DNA of 64,000 bases from a bacterium (GTDB lineage Bacteria; Lindowbacteria; 2-12-FULL-62-27). Below, piece by piece: positions 8,888 through 16,905 of this stretch (position 1 is the first letter of the stretch; the number at the start of each line of letters is the position of its first letter). The stretch spans positions 117,297-181,296 of the forward strand of contig JACQOF010000127.1 in NCBI GenBank assembly GCA_016202645.1, written 5' to 3'. Both the position numbers and the translations under genes were made by a program. The notes beneath the pieces are model-generated. The model was not told the DNA's origin and made no database searches. It saw only the letters and a list, made by a program, of their open reading frames with translations.

Positions 8888-10417
8888 CTAGTGCCGGAAA
8901 TGCCGGCGGCCGCTGAAGAAGAGGGCCAGGTTGTGTTTCCGGGCCGCCGCGACGACATCTCCGTCGCGCACCGACCCGCCCGGCTCGACGATCGATGTGA
9001 TGCCGGATTTGGCCAGAAGTTCCACCGAATCGTGGAACGGAAAAAATCCGTCGGAGGCGCAGGCGGCGCCCTGCAGACTGTGACCGTAGCGCCGGGCCTT
9101 GTCCAGCGCGATTTTCACGGAGTCCACGCGGCTCTGCTGGCCGGACCCGATGCCGATGGCCTGGGCGCCGCGCACAAGAACGATCGCGTTGGACTTGACG
9201 TGCTTGGCAAGGCGCATCGCCAGGTCCAGGTCCTGCTTCGCGCTCCGGGATTTGGCGGAACCCGCCATCCGTTTCCACCGGGCCTGGGGAAGCACGCCCG
9301 CGTCCGCGCTCTGCACCAGGATGCCGCCGAGGACCGACCGGATCTGCAGACGACGGCCGGGATGGGGCATGTCGGCGGGACGGATTTCGAGGAGGCGGAG
9401 ATTTTTTTTGGCGCCGAGGATTTTTCGAGATTTCGGGTCGTATCCGGGGGCGACGATCACTTCAAAAAACCGTTCGGCCATCTCCCGCGCCGCGCGCGCG
9501 TCCACGCGGCGGTTGAAGACCACGACGCCGCCGAATGCGCTTTGCGGGTCGCCGTTGAAGGCCCGCCGGAAAGCTTCGCCCGCGTGCCGCCCGACGCTCG
9601 CGCCGCAGGGGTTGGTGTGTTTGAGGATCGCGCAGAACGGCCGGCGCGGCGCGTCCGCCCAGAGCGAAACGGCCGCGTCGATGTCGAGGAGATTGCAGTA
9701 CGAGAGAGGTTTGCCTTGGAGGACCTTGAAGGGCAGGCCGGCCGAGGTGATGGGAAGAAAAAACGAAGCGATCTGATGGGGATTTTCTCCGTATCGGAGC
9801 GACAGAGCCTCTTCCGCCGCTTCGAAATATAATTTTGGCTGCTGCCCGTCCAGCCGGGCCAGGCCGGCGCCCAGAATTTTCAGATCGTACTGCGCCACCG
9901 CTCCCCACGCAATGGCCGCCAGGCGGCGCCGGTAGTCCGGGGCGTCCGAGTCGTTCTGAAGAAAACGGTTCGCGAATTCCCCGTACTGGGACGGCGACAC
10001 CAGGGTCGCCACTTGCTCGAAATTCTTCGCGGCCGCCCGGACCAGCGCGACGCCGCCGATGTCGATTTTGTCGGAGAGGTCTTTGTTCCCGGATTTGGGC
10101 GCGTCCGGGAAATCGTAGAAATTGCAAACCAGAAGATCAAACCGCGGAAACCGAAACCGGGCCAGGGTCCGGTCGTCCGAGGACCGCGCCAGAAGACCGG
10201 AGAAGACGGCCGGATGAAGCGTCTTCACGCGGCCGTTGAGAATTTCAGGAAATTTCGTCAGCGCTTCCACCCGCCGGACTTTCACGCGGTGGCCCGACAA
10301 AAGACGCGCGGTCCCGCCGGTCGCGTAGAGCCGGACGCCGTTCTGGGCAAGCATCTTGGCCAGGGGCACGAGGCCCCGGCGGTCGGAAACGGTCAGGAGC
10401 GCCGTTCGAATCGGCAT
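8888..10417 (-). CDS. purH: Bifunctional AICAR transformylase / IMP cyclohydrolase
   Basis: Catalyses the last two steps of de novo purine synthesis: formylation of AICAR with 10-formyl-tetrahydrofolate, then ring closure to IMP. The N-terminal cyclohydrolase (MGS-like) domain starts with ALLTVSDRRGLVPLAKML and has the YATGGTARLL loop. The transformylase part has SLRYGENPHQ, the KHTNPCGAS motif near residue 260, and near the C-terminus GIGSGQQSRVDS and DGFFPFHDSVE. At 509 residues it is full length. Its stop lies two bases from the ATG of the M48 gene on the same strand, so the two are likely co-transcribed. purC is 5 kb upstream on the same strand. Confidence 0.96.
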   Translation of the reverse strand: MPIRTALLTVSDRRGLVPLAKMLAQNGVRLYATGGTARLLSGHRVKVRRVEALTKFPEILNGRVKTLHPAVFSGLLARSSDDRTLARFRFPRFDLLVCNFYDFPDAPKSGNKDLSDKIDIGGVALVRAAAKNFEQVATLVSPSQYGEFANRFLQNDSDAPDYRRRLAAIAWGAVAQYDLKILGAGLARLDGQQPKLYFEAAEEALSLRYGENPHQIASFFLPITSAGLPFKVLQGKPLSYCNLLDIDAAVSLWADAPRRPFCAILKHTNPCGASVGRHAGEAFRRAFNGDPQSAFGGVVVFNRRVDARAAREMAERFFEVIVAPGYDPKSRKILGAKKNLRLLEIRPADMPHPGRRLQIRSVLGGILVQSADAGVLPQARWKRMAGSAKSRSAKQDLDLAMRLAKHVKSNAIVLVRGAQAIGIGSGQQSRVDSVKIALDKARRYGHSLQGAACASDGFFPFHDSVELLAKSGITSIVEPGGSVRDGDVVAAARKHNLALFFSGRRHFRH

Positions 10418-10450
10418 GGGAGAAAAGTTAGCACGCCGCGCCGCAATTTT

Positions 10451-11734
10451 CTACTTGCCGGGCGGGGCGAAGTGGATCGTCGCCTCCAGCCGCCACCGGT
10501 CGTTTTCCTCGTAGGAGGACGCGTTCGTGCCGCCGCCGTCCCCGGAGAGGGCATCGAAGCCGGCGCGGAGTTCCAAAAGATCGGTCGCTTTCCAGGCAAG
10601 CTCCGTTGAGACAAGAAAAGCGTCGGGTCCCCGGGAGGTGTAGACGCCCGCAATCCGCAGGGACGTGAATTCGCTGAGATCGATCCGGGCATCTGCAAGA
10701 ACCGACCCGGGCGCGGGGCGCTGGACGAGGGTCTGAAGAATCGTCCCGGGAGAACGCCTCGTGGAGTAGACGTGTTCGCCCGACCATTCCAGCGTCAGGT
10801 CCAGATCCCAGGTCTTGTAGAAATCCGTGTAGGACCGGCGGCCGCCAGCCACCGCCAAAAGGTAATCATCATCGTAACCGGATGGCGTCGACGTATACGC
10901 CGCTTCGACGTGAACCTCCCATCGCCCTTCGTCCACCAGACGCGCCGCATCAAGCCCGACCGTCCGCTTGTTCAGAAAAAGCGGCGTGACGAAAAGTCCT
11001 CCCGCGCGGGCGCCGCCCGCGACGTCATCCACCACGCGGGCGTAACTGGCGGAGACATCCCAGCCGGACAGGGGCAACGCGAGGCGAAGCCCGTACCCCG
11101 CATTCGCCGCGGTATTGGCCGGGAAGCGCACATCGAGCGGGACCGGAACCGTACCGTCCAGCAATGTCCGCCAGCGGGTGTTGACCCGGCCGGCCCGGCT
11201 GGGGCTGTAGACGGGAAGAAAAACAAATTCGACGGAGGAAACTCCGGCGCGTTTCGGATACCAGTACCCGCGGAAGCCAACCTGTCCGAGTCTTTGGGGA
11301 TCGAGCAGATCCGCATAATCGAAGGCGCCGAAGACATCCGTGGGATTGAGACCAACGGCATTGCCCCACGAAATCTTCTGTTTGCCGATCCGAAGGTCCA
11401 CCTGTTTTCCGTAGACGTCGAGGTAGGCCTCCGCCACATTCACATTCGGCCGGCGCGCCATGCGGTCGTGGACCTGACTCAAAATCCCGGCGGAAAGACT
11501 GCGCTGGTCGCCGACCACCTCCGGGGCAACAAACATTTCGACCCCACGCGCCATCTCCCGGCGCCCTTCAAACGCAAGCCGCCCCTCCATGAGCGCGTTT
11601 CCATCGGCGGCGGGATCCGCGTGGAGATAGGAGACAAAGCGACTTTCAAAAAATTTCGCCCGGACCCATGCGGCGGCGGGCGGCGGCCCGAATCCGGCTA
11701 TCACGAGGACACACACGAACCATCGGAATCTCAT
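10451..11734 (-). CDS. Outer-membrane beta-barrel protein (DUF1302/alginate-export-like)
   Basis: The ATG at 11734 is chosen because AGGAG precedes it at a good distance. The 427-residue product begins MRFRWFVCVLVIAGF and has a signal peptide cleaved near AAAW. The rest alternates short amphipathic strands with polar turns. The sequence WVRAKFFESRFVSYL and the motif DLRIGKQKISWGNA (residues about 112-125, 'GRQ..WG') recall the DUF1302 / alginate-export barrel families. It ends in a strand finishing with IHFAPPGK. Such barrels often accompany a LolA-like sorting protein and an RND exporter; a LolA-like gene lies 2.7 kb upstream on the same strand, with the mobile element between. No RND gene is seen. 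The barrel class is fairly safe, the substrate unknown. Confidence 0.7.
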   Translation of the reverse strand: MRFRWFVCVLVIAGFGPPPAAAWVRAKFFESRFVSYLHADPAADGNALMEGRLAFEGRREMARGVEMFVAPEVVGDQRSLSAGILSQVHDRMARRPNVNVAEAYLDVYGKQVDLRIGKQKISWGNAVGLNPTDVFGAFDYADLLDPQRLGQVGFRGYWYPKRAGVSSVEFVFLPVYSPSRAGRVNTRWRTLLDGTVPVPLDVRFPANTAANAGYGLRLALPLSGWDVSASYARVVDDVAGGARAGGLFVTPLFLNKRTVGLDAARLVDEGRWEVHVEAAYTSTPSGYDDDYLLAVAGGRRSYTDFYKTWDLDLTLEWSGEHVYSTRRSPGTILQTLVQRPAPGSVLADARIDLSEFTSLRIAGVYTSRGPDAFLVSTELAWKATDLLELRAGFDALSGDGGGTNASSYEENDRWRLEATIHFAPPGK

Positions 11735-11838
11735 CCGCTCCTGTGTAATTCTGCCGGTTTTGGGTGTCAATCTAAGTTCGCCATTCGCCATTAGCTGATA
11801 GCTATTGGCCAAGAGCAGATTTATGGTAATATTGGGGC

Positions 11839-12282
11839 ATGAAGGACTATAAATCAGTTTTTAAGGAACTTGAAAATAACCTGATGTCCCTCAAGTGGTG
11901 GACCGAGAGCTGGACCATCTACAACCGCGGCGTCTACATGCAGGTCGCGAAAGAAAACTGGTTCAACGACAACCAGGGCGGGATCCACTTCGAGACCTAC
12001 GTCGAAAAAAACGAACTCGCCGAAAAACTCGTCCCGATCCACATGCACGTCGAGGACGAATTCCCCAAACAGGACGAATTCGTCCGGCTCTTCACCGAAC
12101 GCGCGCGGCCCCAGATCGAAAAATGGAAAGGCTACAAAGTCTACGGCACCGGATACCTCATCTGCCAGCGCAAACTCCCGCTGGACCCCAAATCCCTTTC
12201 AAGCCGCCTCATCGAGGAATACTCCCGCCTCCGGGACCTCGAACCCCTCATCGACAAAACCATTGAGGATATTCTGAGCTAG
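11839..12282 (+). CDS. Hypothetical cytosolic protein, 147 residues
   Basis: A soluble protein with no signal peptide or membrane segment. It opens MKDYKSVFKELENNLMSLKW and is rich in Trp, Tyr and acidic residues (WWTESWTIYNRGVYMQV, MHVEDEFPKQDEF). Its C-terminal half is helical and charged (LSSRLIEEYSRLRDLEPL). I recognise no family. It lies between a divergent barrel gene and the mobile element at 12311, whose left end starts 28 bases after its stop. The intervening sequence is a simple AAAAGG-type repeat. Codon usage looks like that of the neighbouring genes, so it is more likely resident than carried by the element. Confidence 0.65.
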   Translation: MKDYKSVFKELENNLMSLKWWTESWTIYNRGVYMQVAKENWFNDNQGGIHFETYVEKNELAEKLVPIHMHVEDEFPKQDEFVRLFTERARPQIEKWKGYKVYGTGYLICQRKLPLDPKSLSSRLIEEYSRLRDLEPLIDKTIEDILS

Positions 12283-12310
12283 GTGCAAAAGGACAAAAGC
12301 AAAAGGCAAA

Positions 12311-13366
12311 AGGGGTCATTCCCTTAGTTTGTTAGTTTTGGAGGAATGTGATATGAGGAGACCATATGCCACGCGGTCCGAGGATTAGTTATCCACATGC
12401 GGTTTTTCATGTGATCAATCGGTTTGTCGATCGTCATCCTTTTTTCACGGACAACGAGGACTATCGGCAATTCCTGGACGTTTATTTTGAAAACGCCGCA
12501 ACCTTTGGTATCTGGACGTATGCCTACGATCTTCTCCCAAATCATTTCCATTTTGTTATGGAGACGCCCTCGGGGGAGATTTCCAGATTTCTCCAGCGGT
12601 TTCTGACAAGTGCCGTCCAGAAGCTGAATCAAAGGCACAAACGCGTCGGACACCTGCTGCAGGGACGAACCAAGACCCTCCTGGTCCAGACGGATCGCTA
12701 CTTCCACACAGTGATGGGTTATGCGTTGCTGAACGGCGTCCGGGCCGGATTGGCCAAGGACGTTTTCTCGGACACGCACAACAGCGTGAAGGAAATGCTG
12801 AATCCGCTGCGCAGCCGCCTGGCGCGAGGGCCCCTATGGGAGTATTTGTTCGGGCGCAAATTCGACTTGCGCCGAGTCCACTCGGAGATCCGTATGTGCC
12901 GCCGCTGGCTGAGCGAATTGAATGTCGAGGGAAACGCCAAAGAATTTCGTCAGGGGCATCGTGGGTCGTTTTTATCTACTGCAGTTTATAGAGAAAAAGT
13001 CCTGCGCATGATTGAGCGAAGGAGGGATGAGACTGGACACAAGCATCGCAGAGAGACCGATAGACACAGGAAATCGTGGACTTGGCCGGAAATCAAAATT
13101 GCCGCGGACCGCGCCGTCGAAAAGAGCGCTTGGAAAGGGATCTGGAAAAATCGCGAAACAGCTGTTCGCCATATCCGCTGGTACATATCCATCGTGGGAG
13201 CGGGATGGACCTACGAGGAGACCTGCGAGCTCGAAGGGGCACACGGCAGGTCACATTCTCGACGGGCCGTTGCCATTCATGCCATCCGCAATACACCCAG
13301 GAAGAAAAACATTGCCGACAGGGCAATCAGCCTCTGTCTAAACTAACAAACTAAGGGAATGACCCC
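12311..13366 (+). mobile_element. Complete REP-associated transposase element with 27-bp perfect terminal inverted repeats
   Basis: The left end 12311-12337 begins GGGGTCATTCCCTTAG and the right end 13340-13366 is its exact reverse complement, ending CTAAGGGAATGACCCC. They bracket a single transposase gene (12366-13346) whose stop codon lies inside the right repeat. No clear target-site duplication is visible. The right end contains the ATG of the following NamZ gene. Confidence 0.88.
12366..13346 (+). CDS. REP-associated tyrosine transposase (Y1/IS200-like, RAYT)
   Basis: A Y1-type single-strand DNA transposase of the RAYT group, enzymes thought to move REP palindromes. The metal-binding HUH pair is NHFHFVME (His60 and His62). 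The presumptive catalytic tyrosine is Tyr119 in MGYALLNGVRAGLA, matching the usual YIHLNPVRAG context. The core ends near residue 150. A basic C-terminal region of about 170 residues (RRRDETGHKHRRETDRHRK, then ETCELEGAHGRSHSRRAVA) ends in a helix-turn-helix-like stretch, as in other RAYTs, and may bind the repeat ends. At 326 residues it looks intact. Its composition is visibly lower in G+C than that of its neighbours, fitting recent acquisition. The start ATG follows AGGAG at a distance. Confidence 0.9.
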   Translation: MPRGPRISYPHAVFHVINRFVDRHPFFTDNEDYRQFLDVYFENAATFGIWTYAYDLLPNHFHFVMETPSGEISRFLQRFLTSAVQKLNQRHKRVGHLLQGRTKTLLVQTDRYFHTVMGYALLNGVRAGLAKDVFSDTHNSVKEMLNPLRSRLARGPLWEYLFGRKFDLRRVHSEIRMCRRWLSELNVEGNAKEFRQGHRGSFLSTAVYREKVLRMIERRRDETGHKHRRETDRHRKSWTWPEIKIAADRAVEKSAWKGIWKNRETAVRHIRWYISIVGAGWTYEETCELEGAHGRSHSRRAVAIHAIRNTPRKKNIADRAISLCLN

Positions 13367-14504
13367 TACCCCACCTAAACCAATACTGACTGGGCTGGAT
13401 CGGATTGAGGCAGGGGGGGCCCTAGATATCAGAGGGATGCGGGTTGGGCTTCTGGCGCATCCGGCCTCGGTGAGTTTGCGGCTTCGGCATGCAGCGGAAA
13501 TTTTGCGGGAGGCGGCCGGGGTTCGGCTCACGGCGCTGTTTGCGCCCCAGCATGGGTGGTTTGGGGAGGCGCAGGACAATATGATTGAGGGGCGGTGTCC
13601 GCCGGAGGTGTTCAGTCTCTACGGGCGGCGGCGCGAGCCGACGGCGGCGATGCTGGCCGGAATCGATGCGATGGTGGTGGATCTTCAGGACGTGGGGACC
13701 CGCGTGTACACGTTTATTCAAACGCTGTATCTGGTGATGCGCGCCTGCGCGAAATATCACAAGAAAGTAGTCGTTCTGGACCGCCCGAATCCCATCGGCG
13801 GATCCGTTGAGGGGCCGACATTGGATCCGGCATACGCGTCGTTTGTGGGTCTCACGCCGCTTCCGCTTCGGCACGGCATGACGGTCGGAGAAATCGCGCG
13901 GTGGTATCGAAAAAAACTAAAGACGGATTTGACCGTGATCGGAATGCGAGGCTGGCGCAAGACCATGTACTTCGAAGAAACGCGTCTGCCCTGGGCGATG
14001 CCGTCGCCGAACATGCCCGCCGTTGAAACCGCCGTGGTATATCCCGGGACGGTCCTGCTTGAAGGGACATCCGTGTCCGAGGGCCGCGGCACGACGCGTC
14101 CCTTCGAGATCATCGGGGCGCCGAATATCCATCCTGAAAAATTCGCCCGCGAACTTGAATCATACCGGCTTTCCGGCGTCCGGTTCCGGCCGCTGACGTT
14201 TCAGCCCACCTTCAACAAGCATGCCGGGAAAATTTGCGGCGGAGCGCAGATCCATGTCACCGACCGCCGGTCTTTCCGGGCGACCCTGACGGGCGCGGCG
14301 GTCCTCAAGGCCTTTCGGCGATTGGACCGGGGATTCAGATGGAAATCCCCGCCCTACGAATATGAAACCCGGAAATATCCGATTGATATTCTGGCCGGCA
14401 CGTCGAGACTACGCCGGATGATCGACCGGGACGCGCCGGTCAGCGCGTTTCGGGAGTGGTTTCTGGAGGACGCGCGGGCGTTCCGGCGATCGATCCGCGC
14501 CTGA
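13359..14504 (+). CDS. namZ: NamZ-type exo-beta-N-acetylmuramidase (DUF1343), signal peptide missing
   Basis: A member of the DUF1343/NamZ family, which removes terminal N-acetylmuramic acid from peptidoglycan fragments during recycling. Family signatures are present: ILTGLDRI at the start of the domain, RVGLLAHPASVS, LFAPQHGWFGEAQDN, VVDLQDVGTRVYTFIQTL, LDRPNPIGG, and the catalytic-region SPNMPAVETAVVYPG with EGTSVSEGRGTTRPFE. The length, 381 residues, fits the mature domain only: the protein begins nine residues before the conserved fold and has no export signal. The ATG at 13359 lies inside the right terminal repeat of the transposase element. Insertion may therefore have removed the native 5' end. 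The 3' end overlaps the convergent LolA-like gene by 65 bases. Confidence 0.88.
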   Translation: MTPTPPKPILTGLDRIEAGGALDIRGMRVGLLAHPASVSLRLRHAAEILREAAGVRLTALFAPQHGWFGEAQDNMIEGRCPPEVFSLYGRRREPTAAMLAGIDAMVVDLQDVGTRVYTFIQTLYLVMRACAKYHKKVVVLDRPNPIGGSVEGPTLDPAYASFVGLTPLPLRHGMTVGEIARWYRKKLKTDLTVIGMRGWRKTMYFEETRLPWAMPSPNMPAVETAVVYPGTVLLEGTSVSEGRGTTRPFEIIGAPNIHPEKFARELESYRLSGVRFRPLTFQPTFNKHAGKICGGAQIHVTDRRSFRATLTGAAVLKAFRRLDRGFRWKSPPYEYETRKYPIDILAGTSRLRRMIDRDAPVSAFREWFLEDARAFRRSIRA

Positions 14505-15330
14505 GTGTGCGGGGCGTGAAGAGATCAGCGGCGAGCGGCGTGACAAGATCCCGGCGCGCCACCGTGAGATCGGTGCGGTGCCGCCGCTGAAAATTCCGAA
14601 CATGGATGCGGTTGGCCCGCCAGTTTGATCCATGGCGTTCAACCTCCGCCGCCTTCAGAATTTTGATCAATTTTCCCGACCGGTCAAAATACTCGGTCAT
14701 CAAGATCACGTCCCTGTCCGCGTCGACATAGACGCGCCGCAGGCCGTATCCCGACCGGCGCCGGGCCGATTCGTCCCGGGCGACCGCATCGATGACCCGG
14801 GCCGGCCGCTCGTCGATTTCCGTGTCCGGCGCCGCGAACCGATAGACGTAGAGGTCAATGTCCTCGACGGAAAAATCCTCAAAGGTCAAATCCGTCCCGA
14901 GGAAATAGTCCGTCCGGCCGGAATCGGCGATCCGCCGGATTTTGCCGACCGCCGGCAGGTACAGCCACTGGTCATCCCAGCCGTCCGGGCGCTGTTTCGA
15001 AAGCAGGGCCGAGCCGCGAATATCCGGCGGGGCGTCAAAGAACACGAGGGTGGATTCGAGGCCATCCGGCTCGCGCCGCCGGAATTCCCGGACTTGCCGG
15101 CGCCGTTCAAACCCGGTACGGTCCGTGAGGGTCATGTCGATCTCAATGATTTCGGACGGCGCGCGTTGGTTCAATTCGACCCGCCGCATCACGTCGCGGG
15201 CGGAAAGGGTGTCGGAAGCCAACCCCGGCAAGACCGAGAGAGGCCCCCCCCTCCCGGCCTCCCCCTCAAGGGGGGAGGATGGATTCAGCAATCCGGCGGC
15301 GACGACGAGGCTAAAGACCCAGGGCCGCAT
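14440..15330 (-). CDS. LolA-like outer-membrane lipoprotein-sorting protein
   Basis: A 296-residue exported protein of the 'outer membrane lipoprotein-sorting' LolA-like superfamily, a half-barrel fold that carries lipids or lipoproteins. The conserved parts are ARDVMRRVELNQRAPSEI, the strand run FERRRQVREFRRRE, STLVFFDAPPDIRGSALL, WLYLPAVGKIRRI, and FLGTDLTFEDF (the S/TDLSYEDL-type motif). The ATG at 15330 begins a signal peptide (MRPWVFSLVVAAGLL) that continues straight into NPSSPLEGEAGRGGPL, the translation of a CCTCCCCCTTGAGG half-element. The signal region is therefore interrupted by a repeat. The start overlaps the end of purC by 20 bases. Homologues usually serve RND-type exporters; none is visible. 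Confidence 0.85.
   Translation of the reverse strand: MRPWVFSLVVAAGLLNPSSPLEGEAGRGGPLSVLPGLASDTLSARDVMRRVELNQRAPSEIIEIDMTLTDRTGFERRRQVREFRRREPDGLESTLVFFDAPPDIRGSALLSKQRPDGWDDQWLYLPAVGKIRRIADSGRTDYFLGTDLTFEDFSVEDIDLYVYRFAAPDTEIDERPARVIDAVARDESARRRSGYGLRRVYVDADRDVILMTEYFDRSGKLIKILKAAEVERHGSNWRANRIHVRNFQRRHRTDLTVARRDLVTPLAADLFTPRTLRRGSIAGTPARPPETTPETR
15242..15285. repeat. CCTCCCCCTTGAGG half-element inside the LolA-like gene
   Basis: CCCCCCCTCCCGGCCTCCCC followed by CTCAAGGGGGGAGG corresponds to the right half of the element at 8779-8867. It is translated in frame as part of the N-terminus of the LolA-like protein. Confidence 0.8.
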
Positions 15331-15994
15331 GAAGTTTGCGGGCATCCAGCAGGTGTTCGCCTGAGAATATCCTTGAATTATCGTATCCAAGATCGTCGAT
15401 GACCATCAGGCCCGGCGAGTCCGGGCTCCTACCGACCTCGAGTTTCAGGTCGCAGAGTCTGAGATTTTTTTCCGTGTAAAACGCTGTCAGGACGCCCGTC
15501 ACGCGATCCAGAAAATCGAGGGCACGAACCAGTTCCTCTTTCTGAATCAAGCCGCGATCCACCGCCTCCTTCTCGGACAGAGGCGGGTCGTCGGACGCGT
15601 CGTCCTTCAGGGTGAGTTCGCGCGTTCCGGGTATTTCCGCGAGGGAGCGAACGCCCGGATGGGTTCGAAGGTAATGCCCGTAAGCGAAGTTCCTTGAAAT
15701 AAATTCGATCCGGATCGGTTCTGTCCGGCGGACCATGATCGAGTCCTCGGACAGCCGCTCCACAAAATGCGTCGTCACCCCCGCCTCGGCAAGGCGCTCG
15801 AAAATCCGGCAGGCGATGGCGCAGGCAAGCGCGCCTTTTCCCGCCTCCTGGCCGACGACCTCGTTTCCGCCGCTGTCCGGCACGCCCGCCCTGCCGAGAA
15901 CATTATCCTTGAAGCGGAACCCGATATACCGGGACTGAGGCAGACGAAGGACGTCTTTTGTTTTACCGACATAGAGCACCCGGCCGTCCGACAT
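15311..15994 (-). CDS. purC: SAICAR synthase
   Basis: Phosphoribosylaminoimidazole-succinocarboxamide synthase joins CAIR and aspartate with ATP in purine synthesis. The nucleotide-binding start reads VLYVGKTKDVLRL (glycine-rich loop), followed by IGFRFKDNVLGR, the conserved GVTTHFVERL, EFISRNFAYG (the usual V.RN...GS region) and LRLCDLKLEVG, where the acidic residues bind metal. At 227 residues it is short but complete. It lies 11 bases after the TPR lipoprotein gene on the same strand and overlaps the LolA-like gene by 20 bases, so it sits in a mixed operon rather than a purine operon. purH is 5 kb downstream on the same strand. Confidence 0.92.
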   Translation of the reverse strand: MSDGRVLYVGKTKDVLRLPQSRYIGFRFKDNVLGRAGVPDSGGNEVVGQEAGKGALACAIACRIFERLAEAGVTTHFVERLSEDSIMVRRTEPIRIEFISRNFAYGHYLRTHPGVRSLAEIPGTRELTLKDDASDDPPLSEKEAVDRGLIQKEELVRALDFLDRVTGVLTAFYTEKNLRLCDLKLEVGRSPDSPGLMVIDDLGYDNSRIFSGEHLLDARKLHAALGL

Positions 15995-16005
15995 GCGGTC
16001 CTCCG

Positions 16006-16905
16006 TCAGGGCGCGGCGGGTTTCTTGTTGTTGATCTTGCTCAGGAATCGCTCGGCCTCGGCCCGAAACCGGCCGTTCGGATATCGGATCATGTACTGGC
16101 TGATCTCGTCCCCGGCGGGGCCGTGGCTGTTTTGCGCCATCAGCACCGAAATGCGCCCGAACATGGCCAGTTCGGAAAACTCGCTTGCCGGAAAATCTTG
16201 TATGACGCTCTTGTACTGATCGAGCGCCGCCACAGTGTCGGACAAGGCCAGGGAACAGACCGCCATCCGGTAGAACGCGGCGGGCCGATTTTCGCCGGCC
16301 GGAAAGGTCTTGATCAATTTTTCGTAGGCATCCCGCGCCTGCTCGTATTTCTTGTCTTCCTGATAGATTTCCCCCATGTCAAAGTGTGCCTTTTCCGACA
16401 CGCGGTCCTTGCCAAACTTCAAAATGATCCCGCGGTACCGTACCAGAGCCTCGATCTTGTTCCCGAGTTCCGAGAGGCTCTCGGCAATCTCGTAGGAGGC
16501 ATTCTTGACGAACTCGCTCTTGGGATACCGCTTCACGAGGTCCTCGTAAGCCGCGACGGCCTTGCCGGCGTCCTTGAGATTGTATTTGTAGATGTTCGCG
16601 ATTTCGTAAAGGCTGTCCGCCGCGTACTTGGCGTTGGGATTCCGCCGGACGATCTCCCGGAACCACTCGATGGCCCGTTCGTACTTGCCAAGCGATACCT
16701 GGTTGGAAGCCACGTTGAATCTCAGTTCAAGGTCAACTTCCTCCAAGTGGGCCGTCAGGGTTTCCATCTGTTTTTCCAGTTCCCTCAGCCGTTCCGCGCT
16801 CGATGCGTCGCCCTTCGCGCGCCACTTGCGGACCGCCTGGCAACCGGGCAGGAGCATCATCAAAATCAACGCGAGCGCGAGAGCGCGGATGGCGCGGGGT
16901 TTCAT
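16006..16905 (-). CDS. TPR outer-membrane lipoprotein (BamD/CpoB-like)
   Basis: A lipoprotein of 299 residues. A basic N-terminus and hydrophobic stretch (ALALALILMMLLPGC) end in the lipobox LPGC, so Cys22 is the probable lipidated residue. A short coiled-coil segment (RLRELEKQMETLTAHLEEVD) precedes five to six tetratricopeptide repeats, for example YERAIEWFREIVRRNPNAKY, AVAAYEDLVKRYPKSEF and YEQARDAYEKLIKTFPAG. The spacing and the 'A..Y..L..RYP' signature resemble BamD and CpoB. BamD is normally about 240 residues without the coiled coil, so CpoB-like is at least as likely. The start overlaps the upstream gene's stop (ATGA), so it forms a unit with the two TPR genes upstream. Confidence 0.75.
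   Translation of the reverse strand: MKPRAIRALALALILMMLLPGCQAVRKWRAKGDASSAERLRELEKQMETLTAHLEEVDLELRFNVASNQVSLGKYERAIEWFREIVRRNPNAKYAADSLYEIANIYKYNLKDAGKAVAAYEDLVKRYPKSEFVKNASYEIAESLSELGNKIEALVRYRGIILKFGKDRVSEKAHFDMGEIYQEDKKYEQARDAYEKLIKTFPAGENRPAAFYRMAVCSLALSDTVAALDQYKSVIQDFPASEFSELAMFGRISVLMAQNSHGPAGDEISQYMIRYPNGRFRAEAERFLSKINNKKPAAP

Noticed and set aside
8888-9278. Upstream extension of the M48 protease frame into purH
   Set aside because: This part overlaps the conserved C-terminus of PurH in another frame and has no conserved sequence of its own; the gene is taken from the ATG at 8885.
14440-14504. Convergent overlap of namZ and the LolA-like gene as a sign of frameshift
   Set aside because: Both frames keep plausible coding character to their stops; a 65-base tail overlap is acceptable in such compact DNA.
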